Below are positions 24,539 through 34,337 of a DNA stretch of 64,000 nucleotides, piece by piece. This DNA is from Amycolatopsis alkalitolerans (GTDB taxonomy: Bacteria > Actinomycetota > Actinomycetes > Mycobacteriales > Pseudonocardiaceae), in contig NZ_VDFW01000010.1 in NCBI RefSeq assembly GCF_006152065.1, positions 1-64,000 of the forward strand, read 5' to 3'. Each line of letters starts with the position of its first letter. Positions within the stretch are counted from its first letter, which is position 1. Below the pieces are notes generated by a model. The model was not told the DNA's origin, made no database searches, and saw only the letters and a program-made list of their open reading frames with translations. The position numbers and the translations under genes are program-made.

Positions 24539-25468
24539 ATGGACCTCAAACAGCTCAAGGCCCTGGTCACGGTGGCCGAGACCGGCAGCGTCACCAAGGC
24601 GGCCGAGCTCCTGCACGTCGTCCAGCCGGCCGTGACCCGCCAGATCCAGGCCCTCGAACACGAACTCGGCGTGCCGCTGTTCGACCGCACCCGCCAGGGC
24701 ATGCGCCCCACCGAGGCCGGCGCGAACCTCGCCGAACGGGCCCGCCGCGCCCTCGGCGAACTCGACCGCGCCCGCGCCGAGCTCACCGCGCCGCCGGGGG
24801 AGGTCACCGGCATCGTCACCGTCGGGCTGCTGGAAAGCACGGCCGAACTGCTCACCGAGCCCCTTGTCGCCGCCGTGCTCCGCGAGCACCCGCGGATCGA
24901 ACTACGCGTACTCACCGCCTACTCCGGCCATCTCCAGCAGTGGCTCGACAACGGCGACCTGGACCTGAGCCTGCTGTACAACCTCACCAGCACCCCGTCG
25001 CTCAACGTCACCCCGCTGGTCCGCGAACAGCTGTGGGTCGTGGCCGGCCCCGGCGACGGCCTGCGCCCTGACCGGCCGGTGCCGTTCGCGACCGCCGCCG
25101 CCCGGCCACTCGTCATGCCCGCGCCCGGCCACGGACTGCACACCCTGATCACCACCGCCGCGCGCCAGGCGACGACCGAGATCCAGACCGCCGTGCACAC
25201 GAACTCGATGCCGCTGCAGAAACATCTCACCGGGGGTGGCCACGGCTGGACCATCCTGCCCGCGGTCGGCATCGCCGCGGACCTCGCGGCCGGCACGCTG
25301 AGCGCCGCGCCACTGGCGGACCCGGAAATCTGGCGCTCCATCGTGCTCGGCACCCCACGCGCGGCGCGCCCCACACCCGCGGTCACCGCGGTGGCCAGGG
25401 AACTCACCCACCAGGTTCACACGGCCGTCCACAACGGACAGTGGCCGTCCGCGCGCCTGGGGGCATAG
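24539..25468 (+). CDS. LysR-family transcriptional regulator
   Basis: A 309-residue LTTR: the N-terminal HTH (LKALVTVAETGSVTKAAELL, QPAVTRQIQALEHELGVPLF) and a periplasmic-binding-like effector domain from about residue 90. The arrangement, divergent from the CoA-transferase operon with a dyad between, makes it the likely activator of that operon. Confidence 0.92.
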   Translation: MDLKQLKALVTVAETGSVTKAAELLHVVQPAVTRQIQALEHELGVPLFDRTRQGMRPTEAGANLAERARRALGELDRARAELTAPPGEVTGIVTVGLLESTAELLTEPLVAAVLREHPRIELRVLTAYSGHLQQWLDNGDLDLSLLYNLTSTPSLNVTPLVREQLWVVAGPGDGLRPDRPVPFATAAARPLVMPAPGHGLHTLITTAARQATTEIQTAVHTNSMPLQKHLTGGGHGWTILPAVGIAADLAAGTLSAAPLADPEIWRSIVLGTPRAARPTPAVTAVARELTHQVHTAVHNGQWPSARLGA

Positions 25469-25474
25469 CGCCGC

Positions 25475-27571
25475 CTACCTCACATTGCGTAGCCGCAGCG
25501 CGTTGCCGATCACGGACACGGAACTGAACGCCATCGCGACGGCGGCGATCATCGGCGACAGCAGCAGCCCGGTCGCCGGATACAGCACGCCGGCCGCGAT
25601 CGGGATGCCCAGCACGTTGTACGCGAACGCCCAGAACAGGTTCTCGTGCATGTTCCGCATCGCCGCCCGGCTCAGGTGCCGCGCCTGCACGATCCCGCGC
25701 AGGTCGCCCCTGATCAGGGTGACCCCGGCGCTTTCCATGGCGATGTCGGTGCCGGTGCCCATCGCGATCCCGACCTGCGCCTGCGCGAGCGCGGGCGAGT
25801 CGTTGATGCCGTCCCCTGCCATCGCGACGAACCGGCCCTGGGCCTGGAGCCGTCGCACCGTCTGCGCCTTCTGGCCGGGAAGCACGCCCGCCACGACCTC
25901 GTCGATGCCGAGCTCGGCACCGACCGCGTTGGCGGTGGTCTCGTTGTCACCGGTCAGCATGACGATGCGTAAGCCCGCTTCGTGCAAGGCCGCGATCGCC
26001 TGCGGTGTCGTCTGCTTGACCGGATCCGCGACCGCGACCAACCCGGACAGTTTGCCGTCCACCGCGACGAACATCGTCGTCTTCCCTTGGGCGCGCAGCT
26101 CCTCGGCTTGTGCGGACGATGCCGCGATGTCGATGCCGAGCGAGCTCATCAACGCGTCGTTGCCGAGCGTGACGCGCTGCCCGTCGATGCGGCCCGCAAC
26201 GCCCTTGCCGGGGATCGCTTCGAAGTCGGCGACCGCAAGCGGGTGGGCGCCACGTTCGGTCGCGCCCTGTGTGATCGCCGCGGCGAGCGGATGTTCGCTA
26301 CCACGCTCCAGGGAAGCCGCGAGTCGCAGCACATCCGCCTCGTCGTATCCGTTGAGCGCCACCACATCCTGCAGGCGCGGACGGCCTTCGGTGAGTGTGC
26401 CGGTCTTGTCGGTGACCAGCGTGTCGACCTTGCGCATCGTCTCGATCGCCTCGGCGTCGCGGAACAGCACACCGAACGTCGCACCCTTCCCGCTCGCGAC
26501 CATGACCGACATCGGCGTCGCCAGGCCGAGTGCGCACGGGCAGGCGATGATCAGCACACCGATCGCGTTGACGATCGCATACGCCACCGCGGGCGCGGGA
26601 CCCCAGATCGCCCACGCCGCGAACGTCGCGGCCGCGGTGATCACGACCGCCGGGACGAACCACGAGGCCACGACGTCGGCGAGCCGCTGGATCGGCGCCC
26701 GGCTGCGGCTCGCCTCCGCGACCATCTGCACGATCTGCGACAGCAGCGTGTCGCTGCCCACCCGCCGCGCCTCGATGATCAGCGAGCCGGTGCCGTTGAC
26801 CGTCGCCCCGATGACCTTCTCGCCGACCGTCTTCGCCACCGGGATCGACTCGCCGGTGATCATCGACTCGTCGATCGCGGACGCGCCCCCGGTGACGACA
26901 CCGTCGACCGGGACCTTCTCCCCCGGGCGCACGCGCAGCCGGTCACCGACCACCACCTGGTCGAGTGGCACGTCCTCCTCCACGCCGTCCGCGCGCACCC
27001 GGCGGGCCGTCTTCGGTGCCAGGCCGAGGAGTCCGCGGATCGCGGCGTTGGTCGAACTGCGCGCCCGCAGCTCGAGCACCTGACCGAGCAGCACCAGCGA
27101 CATGATGATCGCCGCCACCTCGTAGTAGACCGGCGGTCCGCCACCCTCGCCGTGGAAGGACGCGGGAAGGGTCCCGGGGAAGACCATGGCGTAGATGCTG
27201 AAGAGGTAGGCGAAGCCGATGCCCAGTCCGGTGAGGGTGAACATGTTGAGGCTGCGCGCGACCAGCGACTTCCCGAAGCGGTCGAACACGAGCCACCCCA
27301 CCGCCATGACGGGAGTGGTCAATGCCAGTTGAACCCAGTCCGAGACCGTGGCCGGAACGAAACCCGTCATCCCGAGCACCAGCACGGGCACCGACAGCGC
27401 CGCGCTGATCCAGAACCGCCGGGTCATCGCGGTCAGCTCGGCCTGCTCCTCCCCGCCGAGGCCGGCCTCGCGCCGCTCCAGCGTCATCCCGCACTTCGGG
27501 CAGGCGCCGGGCTCGTCGCTGCGAACCTCCGGATGCATTGGGCAGGTATAGGTGCTGCCGTCGCCAGTCAT
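25475..27571 (-). CDS. Copper-exporting P1B-type ATPase
   Basis: A 698-residue P-type ATPase with all hallmark motifs: [11 protein letters not shown] (metal-binding CPC), [15 protein letters not shown] and [10 protein letters not shown]. Instead of a CxxC ferredoxin-like domain it starts with a short heavy-metal-binding motif (YTCPMHPEV then CPKCGM). Eight membrane segments are predicted by eye. It likely exports Cu(I). The ATG at 27571 precedes that motif directly; longer in-frame starts lack support. Convergent with lysR. Confidence 0.9.
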   Translation of the reverse strand: MTGDGSTYTCPMHPEVRSDEPGACPKCGMTLERREAGLGGEEQAELTAMTRRFWISAALSVPVLVLGMTGFVPATVSDWVQLALTTPVMAVGWLVFDRFGKSLVARSLNMFTLTGLGIGFAYLFSIYAMVFPGTLPASFHGEGGGPPVYYEVAAIIMSLVLLGQVLELRARSSTNAAIRGLLGLAPKTARRVRADGVEEDVPLDQVVVGDRLRVRPGEKVPVDGVVTGGASAIDESMITGESIPVAKTVGEKVIGATVNGTGSLIIEARRVGSDTLLSQIVQMVAEASRSRAPIQRLADVVASWFVPAVVITAAATFAAWAIWGPAPAVAYAIVNAIGVLIIACPCALGLATPMSVMVASGKGATFGVLFRDAEAIETMRKVDTLVTDKTGTLTEGRPRLQDVVALNGYDEADVLRLAASLERGSEHPLAAAITQGATERGAHPLAVADFEAIPGKGVAGRIDGQRVTLGNDALMSSLGIDIAASSAQAEELRAQGKTTMFVAVDGKLSGLVAVADPVKQTTPQAIAALHEAGLRIVMLTGDNETTANAVGAELGIDEVVAGVLPGQKAQTVRRLQAQGRFVAMAGDGINDSPALAQAQVGIAMGTGTDIAMESAGVTLIRGDLRGIVQARHLSRAAMRNMHENLFWAFAYNVLGIPIAAGVLYPATGLLLSPMIAAVAMAFSSVSVIGNALRLRNVR

Positions 27572-27622
27572 GGGCCACCACCTCTCGCCCGGCAGGACAG
27601 CCGGCACCAAGCTGCGCGCCCA

Positions 27623-27637
27623 TACCGGCATGAGGTA
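27623..27637. promoter_or_regulatory. Possible copper-responsive operator (TACC-N7-GGTA)
   Basis: TACC and GGTA separated by 7 nt lie 52 bp upstream of the copper ATPase start. The shape resembles CsoR-type half-sites but is short, and no csoR gene is present in the window. Confidence 0.25.
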
Positions 27638-27740
27638 GAGAAGTTCGTCGCGTCCCGGAGGGACCGATGACACCGGATCGGTAGTTCCGGTGGGCCTGGC
27701 AAGGGATGGCCTGGCGGCGGTTGGCGAGCATACTGATGCC

Positions 27741-28259
27741 ATGGATCGGCAGGCGGTGCACGAGGAGATGGACCGGGCGCGGGTGCGGTTCCACCGGTTG
27801 CTCGAGTCCTCGTCGGGCGCCGAGCTTCGGCGGCGGTCCACCGGCACCCGGTGGACCAACAAGCAGCTGCTGTTCCACATGCTGCTCGGCTACCTGATCG
27901 TGCGGGCCCTCCGCGGGCTGGTCGTGACCTTCAGCCGGCTGCCCGAGCCGGTGGGCCGGCGCTTCGCCCGGTTGCTCGACTCGGCGACCGCTCCGTTCGA
28001 CGTCGTGAACTATGCGGGCGCTTGGTTCGCGGGCTCGGTGTTACCCCGGCGCGTGCTCGGCGCGCTCTGCGACCGGGTCATCGCGTCACTGCATCGCCGC
28101 CTGGACGCCGAGACCGACGCGGACCTGGCCCGCGCCATGCATTTCCCCGTCCGGTGGGACCCGTTCTTCCGCGACACCATGACGCTCGCCGACGTGTACC
28201 ACTTCGCCACGCAGCATTTCGACTTCCACCGGCATCAGCTCGCGCTCACTTTGGACTGA
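27741..28259 (+). CDS. DinB-like helical protein
   Basis: A 172-residue four-helix protein resembling the DinB/DUF664 superfamily: [18 protein letters not shown] and, near the end, [20 protein letters not shown], with histidines in the usual metal-site positions. The ATG at 27741 has no clear ribosome site; a leaderless transcript is possible. Divergent from the copper ATPase. Thiol-dependent transferase activity is known for some relatives, but nothing more specific can be said. Confidence 0.7.
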   Translation: MDRQAVHEEMDRARVRFHRLLESSSGAELRRRSTGTRWTNKQLLFHMLLGYLIVRALRGLVVTFSRLPEPVGRRFARLLDSATAPFDVVNYAGAWFAGSVLPRRVLGALCDRVIASLHRRLDAETDADLARAMHFPVRWDPFFRDTMTLADVYHFATQHFDFHRHQLALTLD

Positions 28260-28367
28260 CTACAAAAGGGGCGATTCGGTCGGGGGCCCATGCGTGCGCG
28301 GCGAATTCCGGAAAGCGCGATATCGTTGGTCACTCGCGTTCGCGGACGATCCCCAGGGCAGGAAACA

Positions 28368-29543
28368 ATGAGCACCTCGACCGGCCTCGAGCCAGCGCGC
28401 CCGCCGCGGCAAGGTCGCCGGTCGTGGGTGCGGTGGCTCCGCCGCTCGCTGCTGGCCGCCGTGTTGCTGTTCCTGATCGTCGTCGGCTGGTCGGTCAGCG
28501 CCGCGCTCCTCGCGCCGGGCACCGACAGCGTCGCCGCCAGGCTCGCCGAATGGGGCCGCGACCACGGGCTCGGCGGCGTGATCACGTGGCTGGAAACGCA
28601 ACAGTACAACCACAACCAGCCCGCCGTCGGCGGCCTTCCCGCCGGCGGGATCCCGATCGCGCCCGGGGCCCTTCCGGCCACCCCCGCGCCGGGGGGCAGC
28701 GGGCGCGGACTGCCCGCACCGGCGCCGATCGTGTCCCTCGCCGGGACGGCGTTGCTCCCCGGCGAGGGCCAATGGCACACCGTCGTCACCGACCACGGCC
28801 AGCCCGCGGTCCGCGTCGCCTCGCTTCGGCCCGACAGTCAGCACACCTCGTTCGTCACCGGCGTCATGTGGATCGACCCGACCTTCGTCCGCGGTCAGCT
28901 CCAGCCCGGCTTCACCGACCCTGGCGGCTCGTGGCGAGCGTCGACTTCGATCACCCCGGCGCTGCAGCGCACGGTCGCCGCCGCCTTCAACGCGGGGTTC
29001 CGGCTCAACGGCGCCAGCCATGGCGGGTACTACAGCGAAGGCCGCACCGCAGTCCCCCTGGTCGACGGCGCGGCGAGCCTTGTCATGCGGCCCGACGGCA
29101 CCGCCACCGTCGGCTCGTGGAACCGCGAAGTCCGGATGAGTCCCCAGGTCGCCAGCGTCCGGCAGAACCTCGTGATGCTCGTGGACAATGGCCAGGTCAA
29201 CCCCACCTGCGCCACCGGAGGCACCGCGGAATGGGGCAGCACCATCGGCCAGGCCGCCTACATCCACCGCTCCGCGTTCGGGGTGACCGCCGACGGCGCC
29301 GAGGTCTACGTCGGCGGCCCCGCCCTGTCGGTGTGCACGCTCGGCAACATCCTCAAGGCCGCCGGTGTGGTACGCGGCATGGAACTCGACATCAACCCGG
29401 CCTGGGTCAGCGGCACCTACTTCCACGACTCCCCGGCCGGCCCGCCGAAGGGCTTCCGGCTGTTCCCGGCCGAGCAGGTGCCGCCCGAGCACTACCTGCA
29501 CGCTTCCAGCCGGGACTGGTACGGCTGGTATCTCCGCCCCTGA
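28368..29543 (+). CDS. Membrane-anchored phosphodiester glycosidase domain protein
   Basis: A 391-residue protein with one N-terminal membrane segment (~26-48, LLAAVLLFLIVVGWSVSAAL), a Pro/Gly-rich linker and a C-terminal NAGPA (phosphodiester glycosidase) domain: AAFNAGFRLNGASHGGYYSE, VVRGMELDINPAW. The domain should face outside. The start has a CAGGAA site 4 nt upstream. Its target may be a cell-wall glycan phosphodiester (inference). Confidence 0.78.
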   Translation: MSTSTGLEPARPPRQGRRSWVRWLRRSLLAAVLLFLIVVGWSVSAALLAPGTDSVAARLAEWGRDHGLGGVITWLETQQYNHNQPAVGGLPAGGIPIAPGALPATPAPGGSGRGLPAPAPIVSLAGTALLPGEGQWHTVVTDHGQPAVRVASLRPDSQHTSFVTGVMWIDPTFVRGQLQPGFTDPGGSWRASTSITPALQRTVAAAFNAGFRLNGASHGGYYSEGRTAVPLVDGAASLVMRPDGTATVGSWNREVRMSPQVASVRQNLVMLVDNGQVNPTCATGGTAEWGSTIGQAAYIHRSAFGVTADGAEVYVGGPALSVCTLGNILKAAGVVRGMELDINPAWVSGTYFHDSPAGPPKGFRLFPAEQVPPEHYLHASSRDWYGWYLRP

Positions 29544-29632
29544 CGGCGTTCCAAGCTTGCTCCAAGATCCGCCCCGGAGACTGGACCTCGGCCGGCCGGA
29601 GTGGCCGGCCGCGCGAGTGAGGTGGAACTGGC

Positions 29633-30364
29633 ATGAGGTGGCGCGAGTGGGCCCGGGACGCTGCGGGCGAGGCGCTGGGGCGGCAGCGCCGGGCCGACCC
29701 GGTCGTGCCCGGAAGCGGTGGGCCCGCCGGCAACGCGCGGCTGACGGCCTGGCTCGGCGCCATCCTGCTGGTGCTGTTCCTGGTGGAACTGGTGACGCTG
29801 CTCGACGTGCGCGGCCTGCTGAGCTGGCACATCGCCGTCGGCGTGCTGCTGGTGCCGCCCGCGCTGATCAAGACCGCGACCACGAGCTGGCGCATCGCCG
29901 GCTACTACCTGCGGCGCCCGGCCTACCACCAGGCCGGGCCGCCGCCGATGGTGCTGCGCGTGCTCGGTCCGCTCGTGGTGCTCACCACGCTCGCGGTGCT
30001 GGGCTCGGGGCTGGCGCTGGTGGCGCTGGGGCCCGACGCCAGCCGCACGGCGTTCGCTACTCTGCTCGGGTTCCGCATCGACGCGCTCACCGTGCACCAG
30101 GCGACCTTCGCGGCGTGGGCCGTGGTCACCGGACTGCACACCCTGGGCCGGCTGGTCCCCGCGTTCCGCATCCTGACCCACCGGCCCGCTCGGCCCGGCG
30201 CCCGGCTACCCGGCGGCGTCAAGCGCGGCAGCGTGCTGGTGGCCACCCTCGCAGCGGCCGGGCTCGCGGCGGGCCTGCTGCTCGGCCCGGCCGCCCCGTG
30301 GCTGTCGGACAGTCAGCTGCACTTCCATCACGCCCGCGGCATCGAGCACACCGACCGGCATTGA
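29633..30364 (+). CDS. Multi-pass membrane protein, cytochrome b561-like
   Basis: A 243-residue protein with about five membrane segments (for example LGAILLVLFLVELVTLLDV, VLGPLVVLTTLAVLGSGLAL) and histidines placed as in b-type cytochromes (LSWHIAVGVLL, ALTVHQATFAAW, VTGLHTLGR). It ends with a His-rich tail (LHFHHARGIEHTDRH). The paired histidines suggest haem binding, but the family is not certain. Confidence 0.6.
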   Translation: MRWREWARDAAGEALGRQRRADPVVPGSGGPAGNARLTAWLGAILLVLFLVELVTLLDVRGLLSWHIAVGVLLVPPALIKTATTSWRIAGYYLRRPAYHQAGPPPMVLRVLGPLVVLTTLAVLGSGLALVALGPDASRTAFATLLGFRIDALTVHQATFAAWAVVTGLHTLGRLVPAFRILTHRPARPGARLPGGVKRGSVLVATLAAAGLAAGLLLGPAAPWLSDSQLHFHHARGIEHTDRH

Positions 30365-30385
30365 CGCGCTCACGACAAGCGCCGT

Positions 30386-31186
30386 CTAGCCCTTTTCCCC
30401 GATTCCCGGCTTCATCACCAGTTCCGGTCCCGGGCGGCTGAACGAGTACGACACGCTTTCCAGTTCGGCCGCGTCGACCGTCAGCCGGAGCTCGAATCGG
30501 TCGGGCAGCAGGTGGTACGTCGCGTGCTCCACGACGCGGTCGTCTTCGTCGAAGGTCGTTCGCGAAAGCACGAGCAGCGGGTGCCCGGTTTCGACGCCAA
30601 GGTGCTGGGCCAGGTCGCCGGCGGCACCCTGGCTCACCAGCGTGATCCGGCCGTAGCTCAAGGTCAGTCCGAGGTCCTGCAGCACCTGGTAGATGGGGTG
30701 CTCCTCGATCTGGCTCCGCGATATCCGCGTGCCGAAGGGCCCGGGAACGGCGATGTCCGCGACCGCTTGCGGCGCACCGTCGATCGTGTAGAGACGGCGG
30801 ACGAGCAGACCTTCGGAAAGACCGAGCGCGGCCAGCTGGGGCGGGTTCTCGGCCCATTCGAACCGCAGAATCCGGCCCTCGGGCTGCTTTCCCACGCTGG
30901 AGAAGATCGACACGAAGGGCCGCAGCCGATCGAGCGGGTGGACAACGCGCTGCGGGGCCACGAAGGTGCCCGCCCCCTGCCGGCGCACCAGCAGACCTTC
31001 GTCCACGAGCGCGCCGAGGGCGCGGCGCACCGTCGTCCGGCTGACCCCGTAGCGGTCGACCAGATCCTTCTCGGTCGGCATCCGGCTGTCCGCGGGCAAC
31101 TGGGCGATCAGCGCCCGCAGCCGCACGGCCAGCTGCTCGTGCATGCTCGAGGAGCTGGCCCGCCGGAGCTCGGAGTTGTCCTCCAT
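30386..31186 (-). CDS. GntR/HutC-family regulator (UTRA domain)
   Basis: A 266-residue regulator with an N-terminal GntR winged helix (MHEQLAVRLRALIAQLPADS, YGVSRTTVRRALGALVDEGL) and a C-terminal UTRA ligand domain (RRLYTIDGAPQAVADIAVPG, LVLSRTTFDEDDRVVEHATY). It is divergent from the aconitase X operon with an 83-bp control region between, and is its likely repressor. Confidence 0.9.
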   Translation of the reverse strand: MEDNSELRRASSSSMHEQLAVRLRALIAQLPADSRMPTEKDLVDRYGVSRTTVRRALGALVDEGLLVRRQGAGTFVAPQRVVHPLDRLRPFVSIFSSVGKQPEGRILRFEWAENPPQLAALGLSEGLLVRRLYTIDGAPQAVADIAVPGPFGTRISRSQIEEHPIYQVLQDLGLTLSYGRITLVSQGAAGDLAQHLGVETGHPLLVLSRTTFDEDDRVVEHATYHLLPDRFELRLTVDAAELESVSYSFSRPGPELVMKPGIGEKG

Positions 31187-31226
31187 TGTATTCCTTGATC
31201 TCGTTGACTTGTATTCTATTGTATGG
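31185..31226. promoter_or_regulatory. GntR operator candidate: three TTGTAT repeats
   Basis: ATTGTATTC (31185), CTTGTATTC (31208) and ATTGTATGG (31218) lie in an unusually AT-rich stretch between the gntR gene and the aconitase X operon. Repeats of this type are common sites for HutC-group regulators. The first overlaps the gntR start. Confidence 0.5.
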
Positions 31227-31269
31227 TTTCGTCCGATGGGTCAACAGTAACCGTCGATGAGGAGGGCCC

Positions 31270-32517
31270 GTGGAGCTGACCTCAGCCGAACGAGACATCC
31301 TGGACGGGCGCCGCGGTGACGCACTCGCGGACGTCCTACGGGAGCAGATCAGCGTCGGGGAGTTCTTCGGCGCCATCAGGTTCGTCGAGATCACCAACGC
31401 GCACTTCATGGGCGACCGGGAGGTCTTCGGTCAGGCGGGGGCGGACTATCTGGCCCGGCTCGCGGACGCCGGCCTCACGGCCTGCGTGCCCACCACGCGC
31501 AACGCCCAGTCGGTCGACTTCGAACAGGCTCATCTGTTCGCACAGGCGCCCCATCTCGTCGAGGGCGAGCGCGAGACGCGTGCGGTGCTCCGCAGGCTCG
31601 GAGTGTCCACTGTGAACACCTGCATCGGGTACCAGAGCGTGTACCAGCCACGCCTCGGTGAGCACGTCGCCTGGGGCGATACGGGCACGGTGGCCTACGC
31701 GAACTCCGTGCTCGGGGCACGGACGAACTACGAATCGGGTGCCGCCGGCCTGGCGGCGGCCTTGACCGGTCGCACGCCGGAGTACGGCTTCCACCTGGAC
31801 GCGAACAGGCGCGCCAATGTGCGCGTGCGAGTCACCGCTTCGCTGCCGGACCTCGCTGACTGGGGTGCTCTGGGCGGGCTCATCGGGGAACGCTCGCGCG
31901 GCTACTGGAACGTGCCCGCCCTCGAGCTCCAGTGCCGGCGGGGTCCGGAGTCCGACGCGCTCAAGCATTTCGGCGCCAGCCTCGCGAGTTTCGGCTCCAT
32001 GGCGATGTACCACATCGTCGGCACCACACCGGAGGCGCGGACGTTCGAGGAAGCCAACGGCGGTCGTGAACTGATCGACGAATACGAGATCACCGAGGAC
32101 GACATCAAGGAGTTCTTCGCCAGGGACCTCCCCCAGGGCGGGCCGGTCGACCTCGTGGTCTTCACGGCTCCACAGCTGTCGTTCTTCGAGCTGAAACGGA
32201 TCGCGGACCGGCTCGAGGGCCGGAAGGTCGCCGACTCGGTGCGGCTGATCATCACTACGAACAGCCTTACCTGTGAGGCGCTGCGGGAACAGGGACACCT
32301 CGCCGCCATCACCGAAGCCGGTGGCCTCGTGTTACGCGGAACCTGCTGGTACGTCATGGATCCGGCCGCCCAGCGCGAACATTTCGGCTGGGGCAGCCTC
32401 GCGACGAATTCGGCGAAACTGGTGAACATCATCCGTGCCCACGGGTACACCCCGGCCCTGCGGCGGACGGACGACTGTATCGAGGCCGCGCTGACCGGGA
32501 AGGTGGCGGGACGGTGA
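31270..32517 (+). CDS. Aconitase X catalytic (large) subunit
   Basis: A 415-residue AcnX large subunit: FVEITNAHFMGDREVFGQ, VPTTRNAQSVDF, CIGYQSVYQPRLGEHVAWGD, GARTNYESGAAGLAAALTGR and the C-terminal TCWYVMDPA and GSLATNSAKLVNI. Known bacterial AcnX enzymes include cis- and trans-3-hydroxyproline dehydratases. GTG start with GAGGAG upstream. It overlaps the small-subunit gene by 4 nt. The substrate here cannot be read from sequence; the carrier downstream suggests an anionic compound. Confidence 0.88.
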   Translation: MELTSAERDILDGRRGDALADVLREQISVGEFFGAIRFVEITNAHFMGDREVFGQAGADYLARLADAGLTACVPTTRNAQSVDFEQAHLFAQAPHLVEGERETRAVLRRLGVSTVNTCIGYQSVYQPRLGEHVAWGDTGTVAYANSVLGARTNYESGAAGLAAALTGRTPEYGFHLDANRRANVRVRVTASLPDLADWGALGGLIGERSRGYWNVPALELQCRRGPESDALKHFGASLASFGSMAMYHIVGTTPEARTFEEANGGRELIDEYEITEDDIKEFFARDLPQGGPVDLVVFTAPQLSFFELKRIADRLEGRKVADSVRLIITTNSLTCEALREQGHLAAITEAGGLVLRGTCWYVMDPAAQREHFGWGSLATNSAKLVNIIRAHGYTPALRRTDDCIEAALTGKVAGR

Positions 32518-32924
32518 GCGACACGGTGTTCGGTGCCGGGCAGGCGACCGGTACCACAGTGGAGGCCGAGGTCCTGGTCAGTCCAGTGCCCTTCAGTGCG
32601 CGCTACGACCTCGACCGGACCAGCGGGGTGATCTCGCGTAACGACCACCCGCTGCGCGGCGCATCGGTGCGCGGCAAGATTCTCGTCGCGCCCGGGGTGC
32701 AGGGTGGCGTCGCCGCCGGCTGGGCGTTCCCGGCCATGGCGGAACTGGGCATCGGACCGTGCGGCCTCGTTTTCGGCGCGGTCAATCCCGTGATGGTGCA
32801 GGGCGCCGTGACAGCGAAAATTCCCATCGTGGCCGGTGTCGATTCGGCCTTCTTCGATGCCGTCCGAAACGGCGACACGGTGCGCCTCGATCCCGCCGCG
32901 CGCCAGGTGACGATCGTGCGCTGA
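32514..32924 (+). CDS. Aconitase X swivel (small) subunit
   Basis: A 136-residue DUF126-type swivel domain: VSPVPFSARYDLDRTSGVIS, LRGASVRGKILVAPGVQGGV, IVAGVDSAFFDAVRNGDTV. It pairs with the large subunit encoded just before it (GTGA overlap) to form the complete dehydratase. Confidence 0.88.
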   Translation: MSDTVFGAGQATGTTVEAEVLVSPVPFSARYDLDRTSGVISRNDHPLRGASVRGKILVAPGVQGGVAAGWAFPAMAELGIGPCGLVFGAVNPVMVQGAVTAKIPIVAGVDSAFFDAVRNGDTVRLDPAARQVTIVR

Positions 32925-32982
32925 GCTCCACCTTTTCGCGGGTTACCACTGAATGATTCCCGAAAACCGCTAGGGGACAACG

Positions 32983-34320
32983 ATGTCGTTCATTCAGATC
33001 TTCTCCTTGATCCTGCTGGTCATCACGTTCGCCGTCGCGATCTGGCGCCACGTGAACGTCGGGCTCGCGACCATTCCCGCGGGCTTCCTGCTCCTGCTGG
33101 TCGCCGGGGTCCCGGCCGGCCAGTATTTCAAGCAGTTTCCCGGCGAACTGGTCATCCTCATCCTCGGTGTCGCCTACCTTTTCGGGCACGCGCAACGCAG
33201 CGGTGCCATCGCCGGCATGACCGCGCTGGCGGTCCGGGCGACCGGGCACCGGGACTGGCTCCTGCCGTGGATCATGTTCCTGCTCGCGGCCGTCGTCAGC
33301 GGGATCGGCGCGCTGCCGGCCGCGTCACTGGCGATCGTCGTGCCGATCGCGATGCGCACCGCTCGAGAGCGCGGTATCAACCTGATGTCGATGGGGCTCG
33401 TGACGATCATGGGGGCGCTCGCGGGCGGGTTCTCGCCGATCAGCGTCTGGGGCCGGCTCGTGGTCACCTTGGCCGCGAAGAGCGGGCGGCCGATCTCGAG
33501 TCTGGGGCTGTTCGCCATCGAGTTCGTGCTCAACCTCGCCCTCGCGGTCGTCGCCTTCCTCATCTTCGGCGGAGTCCGGCTGATACGCCGGCGCCCGCAG
33601 CTCGATCTCGCGACCGGCGCCGGTGGTACCGGCGGCGGGGCCGTCACACCGGATCCCATGGCGAGCGGGCGCGGCGCGGTACAGGTCCAGAGCCCGGTCG
33701 AGACGGCGGTGGCGAGCCGGGTGACCGCATACCAGGTCTGCTCACTCGTGGGCGTCGCGGTCTTCGTCGCGGTGGTGCTGATCTTCTCGGTGGACCCGGG
33801 GCTCGTGGCGTTCGCGGTCGCGCTGGTGCTGCAACTGCTGTTCCGGCCGGATGAGCGGGAACTCGTACGCAGCCTGCCCTGGGCGGTCGTACTCGTCATC
33901 ACCGGCGTGCTGCTGTACGTCGGGCTGCTGGAAAAGATCGGCACCTTCGCCACGATCGCGAAGCACCTCGGCGGCATCGGCAGCATCGAAGTGGCGGTGC
34001 TGGCACTCGCCTTCGTCGGCTCGCTTTTCGCTTCGTTCGAGTCGTCGTCCGTGGCCGTGCTGGGTCTGGTGATCCCGGTGGCGATCGGGGTGACGCCCGG
34101 GATCGCCGGCACCCCGTTGCTGCTCATCCTCTGCGCTGTCTCGTGGGCGATCGTCGTGTTGTCCCCGAGTCCCTACCACCTCAGTGGCGCCTTGGTGCTC
34201 GCGTCCAGCCCGGAGGACCGGCAACAGTCGATGCTGCGGAAGCTGCTGCTGTGGTCGGTCGGAGTCGCCGTCGTCGTCCCGGCCCTCGCCTGGCTGATCC
34301 CGACGCTCGCCGGCCTGTGA
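32983..34320 (+). CDS. MatC/DASS-like anion transporter
   Basis: A 445-residue permease with about 11-12 membrane segments. The N terminus (FSLILLVITFAVAIWRHVNV, GLATIPAGFLLLLVAG) resembles the MatC dicarboxylate-carrier domain, and the repeat-like serine/glycine hairpins (GGFSPISVWG, SFESSSVAVLG, LSPSPYHLSG) fit SLC13-type carriers. Third gene of the aconitase X operon, so it probably imports the substrate of that enzyme. Confidence 0.8.
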   Translation: MSFIQIFSLILLVITFAVAIWRHVNVGLATIPAGFLLLLVAGVPAGQYFKQFPGELVILILGVAYLFGHAQRSGAIAGMTALAVRATGHRDWLLPWIMFLLAAVVSGIGALPAASLAIVVPIAMRTARERGINLMSMGLVTIMGALAGGFSPISVWGRLVVTLAAKSGRPISSLGLFAIEFVLNLALAVVAFLIFGGVRLIRRRPQLDLATGAGGTGGGAVTPDPMASGRGAVQVQSPVETAVASRVTAYQVCSLVGVAVFVAVVLIFSVDPGLVAFAVALVLQLLFRPDERELVRSLPWAVVLVITGVLLYVGLLEKIGTFATIAKHLGGIGSIEVAVLALAFVGSLFASFESSSVAVLGLVIPVAIGVTPGIAGTPLLLILCAVSWAIVVLSPSPYHLSGALVLASSPEDRQQSMLRKLLLWSVGVAVVVPALAWLIPTLAGL

Positions 34321-34337
34321 CCGACGGAACGGCGAGA

